A stretch of DNA of 64,000 nucleotides from Clostridium sp. Lineage in GTDB: Bacteria; Bacillota; Clostridia; Clostridiales; Clostridiaceae. Shown in pieces: positions 18,296 through 26,019 of the stretch (its first letter is position 1; the number at the start of each line of letters is the position of its first letter). Under the pieces are notes generated by a model, which searched no databases, was not told where the DNA came from, and was given only the letters and a program-made list of their open reading frames with translations. The translations under genes and the position numbers were made by a program. The stretch lies in NCBI RefSeq assembly GCF_021372645.1, contig NZ_JAJFUC010000037.1, positions 124,001 to 188,000 on the forward strand, given 5' to 3'.

Positions 18296-18566
18296 TTATT
18301 CTTCTATAATTGGTAAAGAACTTAAATTGTTTAATTCATCCTCATCTCACAAACTTCTTAAGTATTCTTTACCTTTTCTTGATGTTGCAACCGATACTCC
18401 AGATATAGTGCCAGCTTTAGCTAATTCTACACCTCTTTCTTTTGTTATTTGTTCTCCATTGGAAAGTTCATATCCTGTTATCTCTCCTGAATGTTTAATT
18501 ATTGCTGTTATTGAATTTTTATCATCTAATTTACACCTAACAAATAAATGCGGGTTTTGTTTATAG
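18296..18566 (-). pseudogene. Decayed DUF3892-like gene
   Basis: The reverse strand encodes FVRCKLDDKNSITAIIKHSG, then EITGYELSNGEQITKERGVE and GVSVATSRKGKEYLRSL, a TGA at 18349-18347, then in the same frame DEDELNNLSSLPIIEE before TAA at 18296. That is the full DUF3892-type pattern with one nonsense codon near the end and no ATG start before the upstream stop. The protein family is unknown in function. The remnant abuts the stop of the 276-aa gene. Confidence 0.6.
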
Positions 18567-18574
18567 AGAAATAT

Positions 18575-19405
18575 CTATACTTTAAAACCTGCATATTTTT
18601 TTGAATTTGCCTTATATTCTTTTTGCAATTTACTTACTACATTTTCTTCATTATATCTATTAAATGGCCACATTTTAGTTTCTATTTTACACCTAATCCA
18701 CTCTGCTTTTAAATATATTTGCACAATATCTTCTATATCTCTATTTAATTTTTCAATCTCATTCTCCCAATCATTTATTATATAATCACTTTGTTTAACT
18801 ATTTCTCTTATTAGTACACAATCATCCTTATAAGCTACTTTAGCATTATTTCTTAAACCCAATAAATTCGTCTCTTTTATTTCAGTTATCCTTTGAATTT
18901 TTTTATTATTTATTGCTATATTCAAAATCTCGATTAATACTTTTCTTTCACTTATTACATCCACAACTTCATAAAATTTAGTCACAAGTTCATCATCATT
19001 ATCCACAGCTTTAATAGTATTTCTACAATAATACATTAACAAATAACTATTAATTGTATCTTTTAATTCCTCAATTTTAGAAATTAATTTACTATCGAGC
19101 TTTGATGTAAAATCAAGATACATTTTTATTAATGATACATTTTTCTCCAGCTCTCTTCTATAAGCTATTTTATTAGTTCCCTCTTTAGTTATAATATATA
19201 AATTAGTTATATTGCTCAATTCTTTCAGCGTTGCAATATGTCCCCTCAGTGTAGTAATCCATATTACTCTAAATTTTGTAATATTATTTATATAAAGACC
19301 CTTTTTATTTAGAAATAAGTTCAATACTCCTGTAAAAAAAGTAATTATTATTCCTATAAATGTGATTATATCAATTATTTCTAACTCAACGTCTCCAATT
19401 CTCAT
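18575..19405 (-). CDS. Hypothetical membrane-anchored helical protein
   Basis: 276 aa, not recognised. One membrane helix near the N-terminus (about 10-31, IIDIITFIGIIITFFTGVLN), then a long, charged, mostly helical cytoplasmic part with many Lys, Glu, Ile and Asn residues. No catalytic motif could be seen. ATG at 19405; upstream AGGAGT gives a ribosome site. Downstream sits a broken DUF3892-like gene and on the other strand a low-complexity protein. The AT-rich codon use and absence of family marks suggest an accessory gene. Confidence 0.65.
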   Translation of the reverse strand: MRIGDVELEIIDIITFIGIIITFFTGVLNLFLNKKGLYINNITKFRVIWITTLRGHIATLKELSNITNLYIITKEGTNKIAYRRELEKNVSLIKMYLDFTSKLDSKLISKIEELKDTINSYLLMYYCRNTIKAVDNDDELVTKFYEVVDVISERKVLIEILNIAINNKKIQRITEIKETNLLGLRNNAKVAYKDDCVLIREIVKQSDYIINDWENEIEKLNRDIEDIVQIYLKAEWIRCKIETKMWPFNRYNEENVVSKLQKEYKANSKKYAGFKV

Positions 19406-19489
19406 AAATTACTCCTGAATTCTTAAAAATATATTCTCTTTTTGTTTTTCCTTATTTCATTATTTTATATACATTCAAATTTCACTTAT

Positions 19490-19640
19490 TAGCATCATTT
19501 GTAGTTAATAACACGATTACTGTATGTGAACTACCACCACTTATAGAAATAGATGGCGCTATGTTAACCTTTTTTCTGATTTTTTTAAGTGCTTAGGATT
19601 AGAAAAAGTTTTAGCTAGGTATGTTTTTTTGTTCTTTATT
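19490..19640 (-). other. Possible degraded coding remnant
   Basis: The reverse strand reads LAKTFSNPKHLKKSEKRLT in one frame and, after a shift, IAPSISISGGSSHTVIVLL followed by TTNDANK and a stop. Both stretches look protein-like but lack a start and are too short to place. The rest of 19406-19801 shows nothing else apart from the ribosome site of the following gene. Confidence 0.3.
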
Positions 19641-19801
19641 TGGATACACTCTGTATTTATAAGCTTTTAACATTATTTTACCTCATTTCATTCTTTGATT
19701 TTCAATATATTTTTTTAATTCTAAAAAAATAATTTATCTGTATCGTTTTCCCCTTAACTGCAATAGATTATACTAAAGCAATTAACAAAAAAGGTGGTAA
19801 A

Positions 19802-20269
19802 ATGAATCCTTTATTAAGCATGATAATTTCTTCAATTTTTTCTGGTATGGTAGGGGGAATGGGAAATAACATGATGAATCCTATGATGCCTAATCAAAAT
19901 AGAGGAAATAATTTAAACCAAATAAGTGGTAATCCTAATATTAATATGATGGCTGCTAATCCATTATTAAATATGCTTATGGGAGCCATGGGCGGTGGAA
20001 ATTCTATGAATGGAAATCCTTTAATGAGCATGTTAATGAATAGTATGGGTGGTGGCAATGCTAACAGTAATCCTTTTAATAATATGAATGGAAATAATTC
20101 TAATAGGAATAATGCTAATATGAATAGTACTAATACTAACATGAACAACATGGGTGATATCAATTCACTTTTAAGCATGTTAATGGGAAATCAAAATAAC
20201 ACAGGAAATATGAACAACATGAATCCTGTAAATAATAATTCAAGTAGACATTCTCATTCAAAAAAATAA
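19802..20269 (+). CDS. Met/Asn/Gly-rich low-complexity repeat protein
   Basis: 155 aa, not recognised. Composition is dominated by Asn, Met, Gly and Ser. It has no charged core until a C-terminal SSRHSHSKK tail. Imperfect repeats of the type NPLLxMLMxxMGGGN occur at about 2-20, 53-68, 73-88 and 121-130 (NPLLSMIISS, NPLLNMLMGAMGGGN, NPLMSMLMNSMGGGN, NSLLSMLMGN), separated by Asn-rich linkers. Strong ribosome site AAGGTGG 4 bases before the ATG and a perfect 19-bp hairpin right after the stop support expression. No signal peptide or true membrane helix. Could be a self-assembling, spore-associated or metal(Met)-binding protein; function unknown. Confidence 0.75.
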   Translation: MNPLLSMIISSIFSGMVGGMGNNMMNPMMPNQNRGNNLNQISGNPNINMMAANPLLNMLMGAMGGGNSMNGNPLMSMLMNSMGGGNANSNPFNNMNGNNSNRNNANMNSTNTNMNNMGDINSLLSMLMGNQNNTGNMNNMNPVNNNSSRHSHSKK

Positions 20270-20273
20270 TATG

Positions 20274-20316
20274 AATTATAATAAGTAGCTTAAGTTCTAA
20301 GCTACTTATTATAATT
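20274..20316 (+). terminator. Perfect 19-bp hairpin after the low-complexity gene
   Basis: AATTATAATAAGTAGCTTA pairs without mismatch with TAAGCTACTTATTATAATT around a 5-base loop, five bases after the stop. The following sequence AACTTTAAG is not a strong U-run, but the AT-rich stem base supplies U residues on either strand. Confidence 0.75.
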
Positions 20317-20429
20317 AACTTTAAGTATGCGTTTAGAATAATTTTAAGTTCTTATTCCCTTACAATATCAGTAACCCTTTTCTATCTTACCCCAATGTTC
20401 TTCTATTATCCTACAGACACCTAAGTTAA

Positions 20430-20651
20430 AAATTGATTTTATTGAATTATTTCAAAAACATTCTGAAAATGTTTTCTTTTCTCCTGGAAGGGTTAATTTA
20501 ATATATTTCTTTAAGAGATGATTATGAAGTTACTGGAGTAGAATTAGATACCTTGGTTTCTTTAGCTTTGGAAACTGATGGCGTGGTTAGTGCTCGTATG
20601 ACAGGAGCAGGCTTCGGTGGATGTACAGTTAGTATTGTTAAAGAAAACTAA
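20430..20651 (+). pseudogene. galK: Galactokinase remnant with a large internal deletion
   Basis: Upstream of galE, one frame reads KIDFIELFQKHSENV, then [10 protein letters not shown], the galactokinase N-terminal signature (PGRVNLIGEH). It is followed, after a frame change, by [19 protein letters not shown], then the C-terminal motif [19 protein letters not shown] and a stop. The roughly 300 codons that should lie between (including the GHMM ATP site) are missing, and the start codon is not evident. Galactokinase normally phosphorylates galactose in the Leloir pathway; this copy cannot. Confidence 0.9.
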
Positions 20652-20716
20652 GTTGATATCCGCCTAAAATAAGCTTATTATAATTAATATATTCGAAAAT
20701 AAAAGGAGATGTTATT

Positions 20717-21712
20717 ATGTCAATTTTAGTTTGTGGTGGTGCTGGATATATCGGCTCACATACAGTACATGAACTTATAAATCAAAATAAGGACGTTATA
20801 ATAGTTGATAATTTACAAACAGGTCATATAAAAGCTATAAATCCTAAAGCAAAGTTTTATAAAGGTGATATAAGAGATGCTGAATTTTTAGATAAAGTTT
20901 TTTTTGAAAATAACATTGAAGCTGTGATACATTTTGCTGCTAATTCCTTAGTTGGGGAAAGTATGGAAAAACCTCTGTTATATTTCAACAATAATGTATA
21001 TGGAATGCAAATTCTACTTGAAAGTATGGTAAAACATAACATTAAAAATATAGTTTTCTCTTCAACTGCTGCAGTATATGGAGAACCAAAGAAAATTCCT
21101 ATTCTTGAAGACGATGAAACAAATCCAACTAATACTTATGGCGAAACAAAATTAACTATGGAAAAAATGATGAAATGGGTTAGCAAAGCTTATGGAATAA
21201 CTTATGTTTCTTTAAGATACTTTAATGCATGTGGTGCTCTTTCCGATGGAAGTATCGGTGAAGATCATTTTCCTGAAAGTCACTTAATACCATTAATTCT
21301 TCAAGTTCCATTAAAGAAGAGAGATGCTATAACTGTTTTTGGAGATGATTATGAAACTCCGGACGGTACTTGTATTAGAGATTATATTCATGTACTTGAC
21401 TTAGCAGATGCTCATATAAAAGCTGTTGAATATTTACAAAAAGGTAATGAAAGTAATATTTTCAACCTTGGTAATGGCGTTGGCTTTAGTGTTAAGGAAA
21501 TGATTGATTGTGCAAAAGAAGCTACTAATGAAGATATTAAAATTATCATAGGCGCACGACGTGCTGGAGATCCTGCAAAATTAATTGCTTCAAATGAAAA
21601 AGCAAAGAAAATATTAGGTTGGGATCCTAAATATACAGATGTAAAAGATGTCATAAGTACTGCTTGGGGATGGCATAAAAATCATCCAGATGGCTATGGA
21701 GACCCTAAATAA
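20717..21712 (+). CDS. galE: UDP-glucose 4-epimerase
   Basis: 331-aa NAD-dependent short-chain epimerase interconverting UDP-glucose and UDP-galactose in the cytoplasm. NAD motif GGAGYIGSH at 7-15, catalytic Tyr141 and Lys145 in YGETK, and SSTAAVYGEP near 116-124. Full length with AAAGGAG 10 bases before the ATG. It is the only intact gene of what was a galK-galE-galT run; it is probably kept to provide UDP-galactose for envelope sugars rather than for galactose use. Confidence 0.95.
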   Translation: MSILVCGGAGYIGSHTVHELINQNKDVIIVDNLQTGHIKAINPKAKFYKGDIRDAEFLDKVFFENNIEAVIHFAANSLVGESMEKPLLYFNNNVYGMQILLESMVKHNIKNIVFSSTAAVYGEPKKIPILEDDETNPTNTYGETKLTMEKMMKWVSKAYGITYVSLRYFNACGALSDGSIGEDHFPESHLIPLILQVPLKKRDAITVFGDDYETPDGTCIRDYIHVLDLADAHIKAVEYLQKGNESNIFNLGNGVGFSVKEMIDCAKEATNEDIKIIIGARRAGDPAKLIASNEKAKKILGWDPKYTDVKDVISTAWGWHKNHPDGYGDPK

Positions 21713-21724
21713 GAGGAACTCAAA

Positions 21725-21823
21725 ATGATAAACTATGAGATAAACAGACTTATAAATTTTGCTATTCAACAAAAACTTATAGTAGAAGAAGATACAATAT
21801 ACGCTACTAATATGGTAATTTGA
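21725..21823 (+). pseudogene. galT: Truncated galactose-1-phosphate uridylyltransferase
   Basis: A good ribosome site (AGAGGAAC) and ATG 12 bases after galE start a 32-codon frame, MINYEINRLINFAIQQKLIV then EEDTIYATNMVI and a stop. This matches only the N-terminus of class II GalT (about 490 aa). A terminator follows 20 bases later, so nearly the whole gene is deleted. Loss of both galK and galT breaks the Leloir pathway at this locus. Confidence 0.8.
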
Positions 21824-21843
21824 ATTTTAGTCATGGTTTTATT

Positions 21844-21906
21844 ATGCATGATAGTACTCTTCTTTTTTTAAAGTTGGTTTAAGCAATACTATCATGCATA
21901 TTTTTT
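21844..21906 (+). terminator. Terminator between gal remnants and carbonic anhydrase
   Basis: ATGCATGATAGTA pairs perfectly with TACTATCATGCAT (13 bp, 30-base loop), then ATTTTTTATT on the forward strand. It may also serve the convergent carbonic anhydrase gene. Confidence 0.85.
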
Positions 21907-21986
21907 ATTCTTTTTACAAGTAATTAAATGAAAAAAAATCAAATTTACTCAAATGTATAGTGTCCACTTAATTAAATCTTGCGACA

Positions 21987-22547
21987 CTAGTTGTCTCCAT
22001 TTATTATGATTTCTATTTCTCCTGTTTCTGGACTCATAATAAGACCATGTACTTTTACACCTTTGGGAAATAAAGGGTGATCCTTTATTATTCTTACGCT
22101 TTCTTTTATTGATTCTTCAACAGATTCAAATCCATGAAGCCACCTTTCAACATTAACTCCTGCATTTTTTAATATTAACAAAGTTTCTTCTTTTATCCCT
22201 CTATCTATCATTTTATTAATAAGACTTTTTGTGTCTAAATTACTCATTCCACAGCCATGGTGTCCTATTACAAAAACATCTTCTGCTCCAAATTCATATA
22301 CTGAAACTAATATACTTCTCATTACCCCACCAAAAGGATGCATAACAGTTGCCCCTGCATCTTTTATTATTTTTGCATCACCATTTTTTATATTCAGCGC
22401 TTTCGGTAATAGTTCTGTCAATCTTGTATCCATACATGATAATATCACCATTTTTTTCTTAGGTATTTTAGTTGTTACGTACTCTTCATAACCCTTATTG
22501 TTTATAAAATTTCTATTATAATCTATTATTTGTTCTAATTTACTCAT
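21987..22547 (-). CDS. Beta-class carbonic anhydrase
   Basis: 186-aa zinc enzyme that interconverts CO2 and bicarbonate. Zinc ligands Cys38 in ILSCMDTRLTELL (with the Asp40-Arg42 dyad), His96 and Cys99 in IGHHGCGM. This is the short beta-carbonic-anhydrase type common in Firmicutes. ATG at 22547 with GTGGGG upstream. No obvious operon partner. It likely supplies bicarbonate for carboxylations. Confidence 0.9.
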   Translation of the reverse strand: MSKLEQIIDYNRNFINNKGYEEYVTTKIPKKKMVILSCMDTRLTELLPKALNIKNGDAKIIKDAGATVMHPFGGVMRSILVSVYEFGAEDVFVIGHHGCGMSNLDTKSLINKMIDRGIKEETLLILKNAGVNVERWLHGFESVEESIKESVRIIKDHPLFPKGVKVHGLIMSPETGEIEIIINGDN

Positions 22548-22600
22548 TTAGCCCCACATCCTCGTAAATTTAGTTGGTATCTTACATATATTTATTTTAT

Positions 22601-23237
22601 TAAATTAATATTAAGTTAAGTTTGGAGTGTTGTAAAGAATATTTTGTTCTTGTAACTGCTTCTAGATTATTACTTTCACCCATTAACATAATATATTGCA
22701 GTACATTATTATTTTTTTATATATAGTTGCTTTATTACTATTCCATGCCTTAATAACAACTTTTCCTTGTAACACCCCAACTTCTTCCGTCTCTGTTCCT
22801 AGTATAACAAGATTTACTATAAGATCTGATAGACTCTATGGCAACAGGTTTCCTATTAAACAGAATTACTGGAATATTCTTTTCTTTAATTTTATTAATA
22901 ACTACTCGTATACTGTTTGTTTTCACTAAATTTAATAATAAAAGATCCACATTGTTTTTTCAAGTAATGTATCAATACTCTTATTTTGTATGGACTGATC
23001 ATTCTTGCCATCATAAAAAGTAAATTCAACCTTTCCTTTATTTCCTTTTTGAATTTCTTCTAAATTTTGGTGAACTAGCGAAATGTAAACATCATCAAAT
23101 CTGTATAATAATACACCTATTTTAATTGAGTATAGTTTTATACTTCTATTATGCATTTTAATAAAAAAGTTTATACTAGTAAGTAATACTAAATTCCTTC
23201 TAAATATGAATGGTGAAAGTTTATTATTATTACCCAC
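22601..23237 (-). pseudogene. Truncated, frameshifted galactose-binding protein gene (mglB-like)
   Basis: Reverse-strand pieces in different frames line up with the intact MglB-like protein at 62561-63604: KIGVLLYRFDDVYISLVHQN, EFTFYDGKNDQSIQNKSIDT, VDLLLLNLVKTNSIRVVINK, KEKNIPVILFNRKPVAI, EVGVLQGKVV and QYIMLMGESNNLEAVTRTKY. At least two frameshifts are needed (near 22940 and 22800), and similarity stops around residue 210 of the 350-residue family. The sugar-binding and C-terminal parts are lost. Its presence beside the broken gal genes fits loss of galactose use. Confidence 0.8.
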
Positions 23238-23311
23238 TATTGAATATTAAAATATTATTTTAACTATTGGTAATACTAAGAGTAATATAAAATGAAAGTA
23301 GGGGTTTTATT

Positions 23312-23494
23312 ATGTCAAAAATGAAATATATTAAAGATTTCACAAATGTTATTCAATCGCTCACTTCTACCAAACATGCTAAACCTTCAAAAGAGCCTAA
23401 TGATGGATACTTTATTGAAAAAAATCCAAATGATAGTTTTAGTTCTGAAGGAACTGTTAGATATGGAGAGGAACAAGATGTTGATGATTTATAA
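23312..23494 (+). CDS. Small hypothetical protein
   Basis: 60 aa, not recognised. N-terminal part basic (MSKMKYIKDFTNVIQSLTST), C-terminal part acidic and disordered (RYGEEQDVDDL). AGTAGGGG lies 7 bases before the ATG, which supports translation. No membrane segment. Stands alone between the mglB remnant and the hydG region. Confidence 0.5.
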   Translation: MSKMKYIKDFTNVIQSLTSTKHAKPSKEPNDGYFIEKNPNDSFSSEGTVRYGEEQDVDDL

Positions 23495-23508
23495 AGTGAT
23501 TCTTAATT

Positions 23509-23894
23509 TCAGGTGAAGTTTCTTAATATGAATACAATTTTCTCCACCTCTTTCTTAGTTTTATAAAAATCTACCCCTGGCATATGAATATTAACAGTAG
23601 CTTTACCTTGATTAGCTGCATCGCCTTTATTTAACTTATATAAAAAAAGTGTTTGGTTTTGTTTTTGCTTACATCACTAATTATATATACCTTATGATTT
23701 ACTCTCCATACGAAATTCTTCATACTTTTATCAAATTTCTTAAGTGAGAGTCCAAATTTTACATTTGGTTTCTCGAACTTAGTTAACGACTGAAGGGTGT
23801 TAACTACATTGAAAAAATCAACCAGCTCAAAATTGAACTGATTGATTTTTTTAATTATATTTTCACTAACTTGTTTACTAAAATCTAAAATCAC
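23509..23894 (-). pseudogene. Frameshifted unknown gene overlapping the hydG end
   Basis: One frame gives VILDFSKQVSENIIKKINQF to WRVNHKVYIISDVSKNKTK; a second, shifted by one base at the T-run near 23640, continues TLFLYKLNKGDAANQGKATV, NIHMPGVDFYKTKKEVEKIV and FILRNFT before TGA. Joined, they make about 128 residues of convincing protein. A GTG start at 23894, with GAAGGA upstream, would overlap the hydG stop by 17 bases. The indel is in a homopolymer, so a sequencing error or true decay are both possible. Family not recognised. Confidence 0.5.
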
Positions 23895-25296
23895 GTTTTC
23901 CTTCATTTAATTTACTTAAATTTTCTTCAACAATTTTCTTAACTTTTTCACTTGGAATCTTTGGAATTTCATTTTTAATTACTTCTTCACCTTTTCTTCT
24001 TGTATCTTCTGACGCATAGTCTTCTAAATACTCTTTTAAAGTCATAAGTGAATTAGGTTGACAGCAATTTGCTATTTGCCCTGACTTAACAAGACTCATA
24101 AATCTATCTCCTGTTCTTCCTTCTCTATAGCAAGCAGTACAGAAACTTGGAATATAGCCCATTTCAAGCAACCAATTTACTATTTCATCTAAAGTTCTAT
24201 CATCATTTACATCAAATTGAGCTGAATTCTCTTCTTCTTTTTCTTTCTCTGCATATCCGCCAACACTTGTAGATGATGCTCCACTTATTTGAGAGACTCC
24301 AAGATGAAGCACTCTTTCTCTTGATTTTTGAGACTCTCTAGTTGAAACAATAATGCCTGTGTATGGAACTGCAATTCTAAGTATTGCTACTATTTTAGCA
24401 AATATATCATCTGAAATTGCATTAGTAAATTCATCTGGATTTATATCATCAGCTGGTCTTATTCTTGGTACACTTAGTGTATGTGGTCCAACTCCCTTAG
24501 CTGCTTCTAAATGTTCTGCATGCATAAGAAGTCCAACAAAATCATATCTGTACATATTCAATCCAAATAATACACCCATGCCAACATCATCAATCCCACC
24601 TTCCATTGCTCTGTCCATTGCTTCTGTATGGTAATCATAATCATGCTTTGGTCCTGTTGGGTGAAGTTCTTCATATATTTTCTTGTTATATGTTTCTTGG
24701 AATAATATGTATGTTCCGATTCCTGCTTCCTTTAACTTTGCGTAATTTTCAACAGTTGTAGCTGCAATATTTACATTAACTCTTCTAATGTCTCCATTTT
24801 TATGTTTTATGCTATAAATTGTTTTTATACTCTCAAGCACATACTCAATTGGAGAATTTATTGGATCTTCTCCAGTTTCTAATGCAAGTCTTTTATGTCC
24901 AAGGTCTTGAAGTGCTATTACTTCTTTCTTAATTTCTTCTTGAGTAAGTTTTTTTCTTGCTATATGTTTGTTGTTATGATGATATGGACAATAAATACAT
25001 CCATTCACGCAGTAGTTAGAAAGATATAACGGAGCAAACATCACTATTCTATTGCCATAAAATTTTTGCTTAATTTCTTGTGCAAGTTTATAAATTTTCT
25101 CATTTTCATCTTCTAATTCACATTCAAGTAAAACTATTGCTTCTCTGTGTGAAAGTCCCTTGCACTCTTTAGCTTTTTCTAAAATTTCATTGATTAATTC
25201 TCTGTTGTTTTTATTTACCTTAGCATATTCAAGACTTTCTAGAATTTCCTTGTCATCAATAAATTCTGTTGCTATTTTTGATTTTACGTTATACAT
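23878..25296 (-). CDS. hydG: [FeFe]-hydrogenase H-cluster radical SAM maturase HydG
   Basis: 472-aa tyrosine lyase that makes the CO and CN ligands of the hydrogenase H-cluster. The radical SAM cluster motif is Cys96-X3-Cys100-X2-Cys103 (YCVNGCIYCPYH); the C-terminal second cluster is built by CTACYREGRTGDRF and NCCQPN. Full length with AGGAAGAG before the ATG. It follows the TM1266-type gene on the same strand, the usual pairing in clostridia. No hydE, hydF or hydrogenase gene is in the window. It implies an H2-producing anaerobe. Confidence 0.95.
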   Translation of the reverse strand: MYNVKSKIATEFIDDKEILESLEYAKVNKNNRELINEILEKAKECKGLSHREAIVLLECELEDENEKIYKLAQEIKQKFYGNRIVMFAPLYLSNYCVNGCIYCPYHHNNKHIARKKLTQEEIKKEVIALQDLGHKRLALETGEDPINSPIEYVLESIKTIYSIKHKNGDIRRVNVNIAATTVENYAKLKEAGIGTYILFQETYNKKIYEELHPTGPKHDYDYHTEAMDRAMEGGIDDVGMGVLFGLNMYRYDFVGLLMHAEHLEAAKGVGPHTLSVPRIRPADDINPDEFTNAISDDIFAKIVAILRIAVPYTGIIVSTRESQKSRERVLHLGVSQISGASSTSVGGYAEKEKEEENSAQFDVNDDRTLDEIVNWLLEMGYIPSFCTACYREGRTGDRFMSLVKSGQIANCCQPNSLMTLKEYLEDYASEDTRRKGEEVIKNEIPKIPSEKVKKIVEENLSKLNEGKRDFRF

Positions 25297-25440
25297 ATAT
25301 TTATCTCTTCCTTCTTTAATTAAATTTTTCTTTTCTTACCTCTTTGGGTGTCTCTAAAGGTGTTCATAAGATAAATTTATTTATTAAATCTATTTATTAG
25401 CTTATATTTTTTTGAATGGCAATTAACTTATTGCATAAAT

Positions 25441-25692
25441 TTATTTTCCAATTTTCGAATAAACTGTTTTAACGTTTATGCCCTCAATCATACCTAATTT
25501 CCCTGATAATGAACTTATAACATCATTAGTAGCATCAATAACTACACTTATTATGCTCACATTCTTTTCCCTATAAGGTATTCCCATTCTGCCAATAATA
25601 CATTGCCCATATTCATGCAAAATAGTATTCACTTTTTCTGTAACATTGGTATCTTCTACTACGATTCCAATTAATGCAATTCTTGTACCCAT
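25441..25692 (-). CDS. TM1266 family iron-only hydrogenase system putative regulator
   Basis: 83-aa ferredoxin-like (ACT/NikR-C-type) protein that co-occurs with HydG. Family marks: MGTRIALIGIVVEDTN, the HEYGQCIIGRMGIPYREK segment and VIDATNDVISSLSGKLG. AAAGGAAATAATTAAT precedes the ATG. It is 144 bases upstream of hydG and is preceded by a structured leader or separate RNA (25712-25925). Proposed in annotation as a regulator; no DNA-binding motif is visible. Confidence 0.9.
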   Translation of the reverse strand: MGTRIALIGIVVEDTNVTEKVNTILHEYGQCIIGRMGIPYREKNVSIISVVIDATNDVISSLSGKLGMIEGINVKTVYSKIGK

Positions 25693-25711
25693 ATTAATTA
25701 TTTCCTTTCAA

Positions 25712-25925
25712 AAAAATAATCTCTGTGCAAAAAAAGGCACAGAGATAGTGTATTCAAAGCTATCTTATAATACCGCCTTATCATTTGGGACTAACCCTCA
25801 TGTACTTCAGAACGATTTCGTTTTTACAAAGTCTAGGGTCGGGTCATTCTTAGCTTAATCTAAAGAGATGAGAGTTTTAGAACGACTAGACATCAGATAA
25901 ATCTTTCTTCTAGGTTTTATCTTCA
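25712..25925 (-). ncRNA. Candidate structured RNA upstream of the hydrogenase-maturation genes
   Basis: Read on the reverse strand, the region folds into several well-paired helices: AGATAAA/TTTATCT at the 5' end; GTCTAG/CTAGAC enclosing TCGTTCT/AGAATGA; GGG-TTAGT-CCC; AGATAG/CTATCT; and a 3' hairpin CTCTGTGC/GCACAGAG with a T-rich loop followed by ATTATTTTTTT. A promoter-like TTGCTA-17-TAAAAT lies just upstream. No open frame explains it. It could be a free small RNA (the raiA type of clostridia should be tested) or a leader controlling TM1266-hydG. I could not match it to a family with confidence. Confidence 0.6.
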
Positions 25926-26019
25926 AAGTCAGATTATATTATCATTTTATCACAAATATATATTCTAGCAAAGCTAAAAAACCAATCCGTAATATTTAAT
26001 TATCTTTCTTGTTAACTAT

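Noticed and set aside
18327..18566. Forward open frame of 79 codons
   Set aside because: The opposite strand carries the DUF3892 pattern; the forward frame has no ribosome site or family match.
22696..23023. Forward-strand open frames in the mglB remnant
   Set aside because: They are shadows of the reverse-strand pseudogene, which has clear similarity to the intact protein at 62561.
25712..25925. T-box leader or SAM riboswitch
   Set aside because: The T-box GGGUGGNACCGCG and SAM-I core segments are not present, and no tRNA-synthetase or methionine gene follows.
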